Origin: Thermoplasmata archaeon
GTDB lineage: Archaea > Thermoplasmatota > Thermoplasmata > Thermoplasmatales > Thermoplasmataceae
DNA: 6,178 nucleotides
Assembly (NCBI GenBank): GCA_021847855.1
Contig: JAJZOT010000111.1
Span: 1 to 6,178 of the forward strand
Direction of reading: 5' to 3'
Shown here: piece after piece, positions 1 to 4,038 of the stretch
Position numbering within the stretch: position 1 is the first letter of the stretch
How the letters are laid out: every line of letters begins with the position of its first letter
The notes under the pieces: model-generated
Told to the model about the DNA's origin: nothing
Seen by the model: the letters and a program-made list of their open reading frames with translations, nothing else
Database searches by the model: none
Made by a program: the position numbers and the translations under genes

Positions 1-20
1 ACCTGGCTACTCCACGCGAG

Positions 21-30
21 ATATTTATAA
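21..30 (+). promoter_or_regulatory. TATA-like box upstream of moaE
   Basis: The A/T-only decamer ATATTTATAA stands out in a mixed-composition stretch. Its centre is about 37 bases before the moaE start. If transcription starts about 25-27 bases downstream of the box, as is usual in archaea, the mRNA would carry a leader of roughly 10 bases. No convincing Shine-Dalgarno site lies in that leader. A short upstream frame also stops at 28-30, so the box could overlap the tail of a preceding gene cut by the window edge. This is an inference from position and composition only. Confidence 0.45.
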
Positions 31-62
31 GGGGTCCAAACCTGAAGATATGGCACAGGATC

Positions 63-470
63 ATGATGATAAGGATACAGGAAGAACCATTGGACTTGGA
101 AGAACTGATTCAGGCAACAAGAAATACAGAAGCCGGCGCAATAGTTACATTCCAGGGGACAGTGAGGAAATACTCCGGCAGCATGGAAGTGACCTCCCTC
201 ATATATGAAAGTTATAAGGAAATGGCTCTAAATGTCATTCAGACCATAGTAGATGAGGCAAAGGATAAATTCGGAGTACTCGAAGTAAATGTTCTCCACA
301 GAATAGGAACAGTGAATATAAAGGAGGATTCTGTCGCGATTTCAGTTTCATCTGCCCACAGAAAGGAGGCATTCAAGGCGTGTGAATATATAATTGACAG
401 CATAAAGGAAAAGGTACCAATCTGGAAAAAGGATGTTAAACCTGGCGGAGAAGCGAAATGGAGAGATTAG
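63..470 (+). CDS. moaE: Molybdopterin synthase catalytic (large) subunit MoaE
   Basis: MoaE pairs with the sulfur carrier MoaD to convert cyclic pyranopterin monophosphate into molybdopterin by adding two dithiolene sulfurs in the cytoplasm. The 135-residue protein matches the family along its length: AGAIVTFQGTVR (24-35), the SSAHR motif (96-100), and SIKEKVPIWKK (113-123). In the last, K115 and K122 sit seven apart, like the catalytic lysines K119 and K126 of E. coli MoaE. It ends right after the conserved GGEAKW segment, so it lacks the C-terminal tail of the E. coli protein (150 residues). The start is one of two adjacent ATGs (63 or 66). The frame stays open to the left edge, but the family begins here and a TATA-like box lies just upstream. 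No moaD is visible. The gene is convergent with the acetyltransferase gene, their stop codons overlapping. Confidence 0.95.
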   Translation: MMIRIQEEPLDLEELIQATRNTEAGAIVTFQGTVRKYSGSMEVTSLIYESYKEMALNVIQTIVDEAKDKFGVLEVNVLHRIGTVNIKEDSVAISVSSAHRKEAFKACEYIIDSIKEKVPIWKKDVKPGGEAKWRD

Positions 471-955
471 GATCCGGCTAGATTTTTTTCAAGAATAATA
501 TCCTCTTCGATCTCCTCTTTGAACCTGAATCCTCTCGCCTCATAAAATTTCATTCCAGGTAAATTCTTTTTATGCACAGAAACAGTTAGTTGCCTCTTCC
601 CATTTGACAGCATCCAATTCTCTCCGTGCCTTAACAGTTCAGTTCCAATGCCATTTCCAATATGATCGGGATTAAGATAAATCCTGAGGAGATGAGCTAT
701 CTGGTTCTTGATTTTCATCTCCATAAAACCAACGATATTATTCTCCATCAGAGCAACTATGAAAAGGTAATTCCTATCGCCTTCAACCATAGATATATGT
801 TTCTGCAACGCTTCTGGCGAATAATTCCTGTCAATCCACTTCTCTATTTCTTCGGTATCGTATATCTCCTTGTATGTGTGGTACCACGAAGTAGCAGCAA
901 TCCTATTGATGGGATCAACATCAGATTCCATGGCTTTCCTTATGAAGACACCCAT
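467..955 (-). CDS. GNAT-family N-acetyltransferase, PaiA-like
   Basis: This is predicted to transfer an acetyl group from acetyl-CoA to an amine; the substrate is unknown. From memory it aligns well with the T. acidophilum PaiA-type acetyltransferase (Ta0374), sharing the SW..TY..IY pattern (23-32), E.IEKWI (36-41), the YS.E.L stretch (45-50) and LRIYLNP (90-96). GNAT motif A is at 90-108 with the CoA pyrophosphate loop GNGIG (100-104); the usual Q/R before the loop is I99. Motif B includes N131 and FY (137-138). The start at 955 gives 162 residues and the N terminus MGVFIRK, which aligns with the recalled homolog. An AT-rich box lies about 30 bases upstream. An in-frame ATG at 1000 would add 15 residues unlike the family. 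A metabolic link to the cofactor genes is not evident. PaiA acetylates polyamines in Bacillus, but specificity cannot be assigned here. Confidence 0.85.
   Translation of the reverse strand: MGVFIRKAMESDVDPINRIAATSWYHTYKEIYDTEEIEKWIDRNYSPEALQKHISMVEGDRNYLFIVALMENNIVGFMEMKIKNQIAHLLRIYLNPDHIGNGIGTELLRHGENWMLSNGKRQLTVSVHKKNLPGMKFYEARGFRFKEEIEEDIILEKNLAGS
483..489 (+). terminator. Oligo-T terminator of moaE
   Basis: A run of seven T residues begins 13 bases after the moaE stop, with no clear stem before it. Archaeal RNA polymerase terminates at such T-runs. The run lies inside the 3' end of the convergent acetyltransferase gene, where the minus strand reads lysine codons near the C terminus. Function is inferred from position and composition. 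Confidence 0.5.
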
Positions 956-980
956 GTGCAAAAAATGAGATAAATCTGGT

Positions 981-990
981 TTAATAATTT
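981..990 (-). promoter_or_regulatory. TATA-like box for the GNAT gene
   Basis: On the minus strand this reads AAATTATTAA, centred about 30 bases upstream of the ATG at 955. This is the spacing expected for a leaderless archaeal transcript starting at or near that ATG. It lies inside the reading frame of the longer alternative start (1000), so if the box is real it argues for the shorter protein. Confidence 0.4.
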
Positions 991-996
991 TTATGG

Positions 997-1083
997 TCAT
1001 AGGGCCGAATAAGCTGTCCCATTGAAAATTGAACTGAGTTCGTAAACATCGAATAAATTCAGTTCAGCGCTATACTCCTTCAT
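997..1083 (-). CDS. Possible 28-residue small ORF upstream of the GNAT gene
   Basis: An ATG at 1083 opens a 28-codon frame beginning MKEYSAELNLFDVYE and ending SAL. Its TGA overlaps the alternative GNAT ATG at 1000 in an ATGA arrangement typical of coupled genes. A TATATATA stretch lies directly before the ATG, too close to be its promoter, and no clear Shine-Dalgarno site is seen. The frame is open for 13 more codons upstream, back to a TAG. I do not recognise the peptide. It could be a leader peptide, the tail of a decayed gene, or chance: a frame this short is weak evidence. Confidence 0.2.
   Translation of the reverse strand: MKEYSAELNLFDVYELSSIFNGTAYSAL
1030..1066. repeat. Inverted repeat / potential hairpin
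   Basis: Perfect 8-base arms TGAACTGA (1030-1037) and TCAGTTCA (1059-1066) flank a 21-base interior. Inside, TTCG (1039-1042) can pair with CGAA (1050-1053), which would close a seven-base loop. The element lies 75-111 bases upstream of the preferred GNAT start. It could act in the RNA of the mobA-GNAT direction or be an operator. No T-run follows on either strand, so an intrinsic-terminator role is not supported. Confidence 0.3.
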
Positions 1084-1211
1084 AATATATATGTGACTTT
1101 CTTGTGCCCGGCAGATTGCCTGTAGCTACAAACAGCCTAAAAGATGGATATCCATGTCTTAATCGGCAATATCAAATTTCCTGAATTCCCATAATTTCGA
1201 GGGGATTATCT

Positions 1212-1739
1212 TCAGGAAGGCTGAGATTCTCGTTGCTGTTCTTCAAGAATCCGTAAAGCTAAAAGATATTCATCAAAAGTATTTACATTAAAAAATGCCA
1301 AGGAGCTGAACTGTTCTTTCGGAATGAATTTTGTATCTGAAGTAAGGAGTGCTTCTCTCATGTTTTTAGCTTTCAAAAGTCCTCCCCTATATATGCTGAA
1401 TAAAGGTTCTATATTGCCATCAGAATCGATGGGAGTAACCGGAGTTCCATTATAGCTTGATAAAAGTTTACGAACATCATCTTCGGTGAAAAACGGCATA
1501 TCACCTCCAATGAGGACAAATCCCTCATATTTCGCTTTAAGATCGATCACCAGATGCATTATGTCTTGTGAATCATCAATCATGTATGGTACGGGCAGGT
1601 CAATTTTTGAATAAACTACTGTCTCAGTCACCGACGATACTTTTCTGTATATTCTTTCGATCATGGTCTCGTTTCCGAATTTAAGGAAATGCTTGCCCGG
1701 AAGACGTACAGAGAGTTTTACCGGTATTACCGCAATCAT
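1212..1739 (-). CDS. mobA: MobA-like molybdenum cofactor nucleotidyltransferase
   Basis: This is predicted to transfer a nucleotide, GMP in classical MobA, to molybdopterin or its metal complex, forming the dinucleotide cofactor. The 175-residue protein shows a Rossmann-like nucleotidyltransferase layout: an N-terminal binding loop IPVKLSVRLPGKHF (5-18), a metal-binding GGDMPFF (78-84), EPLFSIY (111-117), and FFNVNTFDEY (149-158), the last typical of MobA. Length is near the family norm. The loop departs from the MobA consensus LAGGxSxRMGxDK and looks like the loop of CMP-KDO-type cytidylyltransferases, so specificity is uncertain. The DMP of GGDMPF is the MobA form rather than the DQP of cytidylyl MocA. 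The start at 1739 gives the family N terminus and lies about 30 bases from a TATA-like box; the ATG at 1754 would add five residues. It is divergent from the moaC operon, consistent with a role in the same pathway. Confidence 0.8.
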   Translation of the reverse strand: MIAVIPVKLSVRLPGKHFLKFGNETMIERIYRKVSSVTETVVYSKIDLPVPYMIDDSQDIMHLVIDLKAKYEGFVLIGGDMPFFTEDDVRKLLSSYNGTPVTPIDSDGNIEPLFSIYRGGLLKAKNMREALLTSDTKFIPKEQFSSLAFFNVNTFDEYLLALRILEEQQRESQPS

Positions 1740-1760
1740 TGTCGCAATGATCATGCATTG
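1735..1760. promoter_or_regulatory. Nested inverted repeats at the mobA start, possible operator
   Basis: ATCATTG (1735-1741) and CAATGAT (1745-1751) form a 7-base inverted repeat around TCG. A further CATTG (1756-1760) pairs with CAATG (1745-1749), and ATGATCAT (1747-1754) is itself a palindrome. So the CATTG unit appears three times in alternating orientation, spanning the mobA start and the expected transcription start. This placement suits a repressor site in the mobA-moaC divergent region, but no regulator family was matched. Confidence 0.3.
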
Positions 1761-1763
1761 TCC

Positions 1764-1775
1764 ATAATTAATATT
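1764..1775 (-). promoter_or_regulatory. AT-rich box, probable mobA promoter
   Basis: On the minus strand this reads AATATTAATTAT, centred about 30 bases before the mobA ATG at 1739, which fits leaderless transcription. The element is nearly symmetric. On the plus strand its centre lies 27 bases before an in-frame ATG at 1797 that could extend MoaC, so it might also fire in the moaC direction. Evidence is position and composition only. Confidence 0.45.
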
Positions 1776-1838
1776 GATTCAGGCTGCATCTACAACATGG
1801 GGAGGTTTCTGCCGGAATCAGGTCCAAGTGAGAATGTC

Positions 1839-1845
1839 TATATTT
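1839..1845 (+). promoter_or_regulatory. TATA-like box of the moaC operon
   Basis: TATATTT is centred 27 bases upstream of the ATG at 1869, which is the spacing expected if the operon mRNA begins at or near that codon. No Shine-Dalgarno site precedes 1869, in keeping with a leaderless first gene. This box is the main reason for preferring 1869 over 1797 as the moaC start. Confidence 0.5.
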
Positions 1846-1868
1846 CTAATCATCATAAACTCAGTATA

Positions 1869-2300
1869 ATGATTGATATCTCAGAAAAGGATATTGTCAG
1901 AAGGTACGCAAAAGCATCAGGAAAGATTTACCTGAAAAAGGAAACCATTGAGACCATATCCAATGGCAAGGTAAAGAAAGGCGACGTGTTCACATCGGCA
2001 AAAATTGCCGGCATGGAGGGTGCTAAAGATGCCTGGAACAGACTCCCTTATTGCCACCAAATTCCACTGGAAGGCGTAGATATTGATATTGAACTGCTGG
2101 AAGATTCTGTAAAAGCAACCTGTGTTGTTATTGCGCAGTGGAAAACTGGAGTTGAAATGGATGCATTAAGTGGAGTCACATCGGCACTCCTCACTGTCTG
2201 GGACATGGTGAAATACATTGAGAAGGACGACAGCGGAAATTACCCGGAAACAAGGATTACTGACGTGAAAGTGGAGACTAAGGTGAAAGGGCATGCATGA
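1869..2300 (+). CDS. moaC: Cyclic pyranopterin monophosphate synthase MoaC
   Basis: MoaC converts the MoaA product 3',8-cyclo-GTP into cyclic pyranopterin monophosphate, the first committed intermediate of the cofactor. The 143-residue protein begins MIDIS (D3, like E. coli D17), then KGDVFTSAKIAG (37-48; K37 matches K51), LPYCHQIPL (59-67; H63 matches H77), KTGVEMDAL (92-100; E96 matches E112) and WDMVK (111-115; D112 and K115 match D128 and K131). Two core positions differ from the E. coli sequence: CHP is CHQ, and EMEAL is EMDAL. The C terminus lacks the bacterial GGKSG segment, as I recall for archaeal MoaC proteins. An in-frame ATG at 1797 would add 24 residues and cannot be excluded, since many MoaC proteins carry some residues before this motif. 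It is the first gene of the operon, overlapping moaB by eight bases. Confidence 0.93.
   Translation: MIDISEKDIVRRYAKASGKIYLKKETIETISNGKVKKGDVFTSAKIAGMEGAKDAWNRLPYCHQIPLEGVDIDIELLEDSVKATCVVIAQWKTGVEMDALSGVTSALLTVWDMVKYIEKDDSGNYPETRITDVKVETKVKGHA
2281..2286 (+). promoter_or_regulatory. Shine-Dalgarno site of moaB
   Basis: AGGTGA matches the archaeal 16S rRNA tail complement (AGGAGGTGATC) and ends six bases before the ATG at 2293. It lies inside the end of moaC. It fixes the moaB start and suggests continued translation along one mRNA. Confidence 0.7.
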
Positions 2301-2781
2301 TCACAGAATAGAAGATTTCCACGCTAAATTCGGGGTATTGGTCTGCAGTTCGACGAGAAGCATGGAAAACGATGAATCCGGAACTGCCATAATCAAGCTT
2401 CTGGAGAAAAATGGACACGAAGTGTCAAACTATGAAATTGTAAAAGATGACGAAGCTGAAATAATAAAAATGGTGCTCAAATTCATAAACGATGCAGATG
2501 CCGTGGTTATTTCCGGTGGAACCGGCATTACGCTACGCGATGTCACGGTTGAGGCCGTCGCCAGAATTGCAGAATATGAAATGAAAAGTTTCTCCACAAT
2601 CTTTTCAATGTTGTCGTTCAAGGAGATAGGTTCGTCAGCTATGCTGTCAAGAGCTTCTGCATTTGTGGTGCATAGAAAGCCTGTTTTCTGTCTTCCCGGG
2701 AATCCAGATGGTGCATCACTTGGTATTGAAGAATTGATTCTGAAAGAAATAGATCATATACATCATGAATTGAACAGATAG
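2293..2781 (+). CDS. moaB: Molybdopterin adenylyltransferase, MoaB/MogA family
   Basis: Enzymes of this family adenylylate molybdopterin with ATP, activating it for metal insertion by MoeA. In archaea MoaB does this job in place of bacterial MogA. The 162-residue protein shows the family order: FGVLVCSSTRS (13-23), D27 and SG (29-30), SGGTGI (74-79), RDVT (82-85; D83 corresponds to the essential Asp of MogA), the LSFKEIGSSAMLSRASA stretch (107-123) and LPGNPDGASLG (134-144). The glycine motif begins SGG instead of the common TGG, a mild change. The start at 2293 is fixed by a Shine-Dalgarno site and an eight-base overlap with moaC. The stop is 15 bases before moeA1, so the product is made beside the enzyme that uses it. 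Confidence 0.93.
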   Translation: MHDHRIEDFHAKFGVLVCSSTRSMENDESGTAIIKLLEKNGHEVSNYEIVKDDEAEIIKMVLKFINDADAVVISGGTGITLRDVTVEAVARIAEYEMKSFSTIFSMLSFKEIGSSAMLSRASAFVVHRKPVFCLPGNPDGASLGIEELILKEIDHIHHELNR

Positions 2782-2787
2782 GATTCC

Positions 2788-2792
2788 GGTGG
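2788..2792 (+). promoter_or_regulatory. Shine-Dalgarno site of moeA1
   Basis: GGTGG shares GGTG with the archaeal consensus and ends four bases before the ATG at 2797, favouring that codon. A second ATG at 2818 has GGAG three bases upstream, which is closer than usual. The match is weaker than at moaB or moeA2. Confidence 0.5.
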
Positions 2793-2796
2793 CAAA

Positions 2797-4038
2797 ATGG
2801 TTCAGTTCAGGGAGAAAATGGGTAGATTTTTCGGGTTAATCTCATTCGAGGAGGCACTTCAGCGTATTTCTTCGAACAGTTGGACAAAACCTGGAACAAT
2901 GACTGTACCGTGTTCCGATTCTCCAGGGCTAATAGCATGTTCCACGGTATATTCAAAATCAAACGTTCCCAGGTACAACAGGAGCCTCGTAGACGGATTC
3001 GCTGTCAACTCCCGGAATTGTGCTGGTGCCACAGAGACAAATCCTGTAAAACTAAAAATTATTGGCATTGTTCAGGCAGGTGAAACGACAAGCCATTATA
3101 GCAATGCGGGAGAATGTATTGAAATCTACACAGGAGGGAGAATCCCCCCGGGGTGTGATTCAGTTCTTATGGCAGAAGAGGTGGAAAGGGAAACAGGGTT
3201 TATCATCTCCTCCAGGGCACCTGAACCATGGGATAACGTCGAGAAGGCAGGGGACGATCTTCATGCAGGCACGGAAATAGTCAGAAGTTCCGGCATAATA
3301 AGGCCGTGGCAGGCGGCAGCGATGATCAGTTCGGGAGTGCCGGAAGTGGAAGTTTTTCGAAAATTAAGACTCGGTGTTATTTCAACAGGAAATGAGTTGT
3401 TCAGGGAATCTGAGGATTATGTAGAGAATACAAATCAGATCATGCTTACCAGATATTTCAGGCGGTCTTTTGTTAGCACGGAGGAGATAGGGATACTGCA
3501 TGACGACCAACAGGAAATATCCGGGAAGATCAGGGAAAGCATCCAGAATTATGATGCATTGATAATTACGGGCGGAACAAGCCTTGGGGGGAGAGATGAA
3601 GTACCGGATGCCATTTCCCGGATTGGAAAAGTAATTTTTGGTGGCGTTATGATGAGGCCAGGAAGGACAATCACACTTTATAAGGTAAATGACAAGCCTG
3701 TATTCTCTGTGTCCGGAAATCCAGCCCCGGCCCTGATTTCGGTCGAAGAGTTCTGGGAAAGATATATTGAAACAGCCTTTGGAGTAACTGGCCTCCGGAG
3801 AAAGATTATGGCAAGGCTCTCATGCAGCGTCACAAACACTCCAGGTTACACGACCATTTTAAGAGTCAAGGTCGGGAATTTGGAAGACGGTATGATCGCT
3901 GAACCGATAATTTCTCACGGCACAGGGAAGTTGAGCACTATGATTGAAGCAGATGGGACAATGGTAATACCGGGTAATGTCGAAGGTTACGATAAAGGCC
4001 AAATCATTGAAATCAAGTTCTTTGGTGATCCAAATTGA
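2797..4038 (+). CDS. moeA1: Molybdopterin molybdenumtransferase MoeA, paralog 1
   Basis: MoeA uses adenylyl-molybdopterin and molybdate (or tungstate) to insert the metal, releasing AMP. The 413-residue length is normal for MoeA without an extra domain. Motifs in order: YNRSLVDGFAV (60-70; D66 matches E. coli D59), YTGGRIPPG (111-119; T112 matches T100), GDDLHAG (152-158; D154 matches D142), LGVISTGNEL (192-201), TGGTSLGGRDEV (258-269), RPGR (287-290) and SGNPAPAL (306-313), then a domain IV with a SHGTGKLSTMIEADG stretch (373-387). Compared with the usual family pattern, KPGKP reads RPGRT and LPGNPVS reads VSGNPAP. The residue matching R137 is E149, although other archaeal MoeA proteins, as recalled, also lack this Arg. 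The start could be 2818 (406 residues), which would line up better with MoeA2. Its C-terminal codons contain the ribosome site for moeA2, so the two are translationally coupled. Confidence 0.9.
   Translation: MVQFREKMGRFFGLISFEEALQRISSNSWTKPGTMTVPCSDSPGLIACSTVYSKSNVPRYNRSLVDGFAVNSRNCAGATETNPVKLKIIGIVQAGETTSHYSNAGECIEIYTGGRIPPGCDSVLMAEEVERETGFIISSRAPEPWDNVEKAGDDLHAGTEIVRSSGIIRPWQAAAMISSGVPEVEVFRKLRLGVISTGNELFRESEDYVENTNQIMLTRYFRRSFVSTEEIGILHDDQQEISGKIRESIQNYDALIITGGTSLGGRDEVPDAISRIGKVIFGGVMMRPGRTITLYKVNDKPVFSVSGNPAPALISVEEFWERYIETAFGVTGLRRKIMARLSCSVTNTPGYTTILRVKVGNLEDGMIAEPIISHGTGKLSTMIEADGTMVIPGNVEGYDKGQIIEIKFFGDPN
4024..4031 (+). promoter_or_regulatory. Extended Shine-Dalgarno site of moeA2
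   Basis: GGTGATCC is an eight-base match to the complement of the conserved 16S rRNA 3' end (GGATCACC). It lies three bases before a TTG start and within the last codons of moeA1. This unusually long match probably offsets the weak start codon and settles the moeA2 start. Confidence 0.8.

Larger units (their letters stand above)
956..1211. other. Spacer between the GNAT and mobA genes
   Basis: This 256-base stretch lies between two minus-strand genes and holds no recognisable long gene. It contains the possible GNAT TATA box, the 28-codon frame, the 1030-1066 inverted repeat, and a perfect 12-base palindrome (ATGGATATCCAT, 1144-1155). Several short frames on both strands are interrupted by stops. 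The composition resembles coding DNA, so a decayed gene is possible, but no family was recognised. No tRNA-like or riboswitch-like fold was seen by eye. Confidence 0.5.

Noticed and set aside
1..30. Tail of an upstream gene ending in TAA at 28-30
   Set aside because: Only nine codons are visible and they match nothing recognisable.
1..62. Open frame running into MoaE from the left edge (possible fusion)
   Set aside because: MoaE proteins normally begin near the ATG pair at 63/66, and the 20 in-frame codons before it contain a TATA-like box. A fusion cannot be wholly excluded without upstream sequence.
662..973. 103-codon plus-strand frame
   Set aside because: It lies wholly antisense to the GNAT gene, which has clear family motifs, and its translation resembles no protein I know.
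1144..1155. 12-base palindrome ATGGATATCCAT as a regulatory site
   Set aside because: A single short palindrome far from any likely promoter; it could arise by chance.
1086..1187. Plus-strand 33-codon open stretch in the GNAT-mobA spacer
   Set aside because: It has no ATG, no ribosome site and no recognised similarity, and its protein-like look is not enough.
1689..1868. Longest possible N-terminal extension of MoaC (start at 1689)
   Set aside because: It would overlap the start of divergent mobA, adds 60 residues unlike the family, and has no promoter placed for it.
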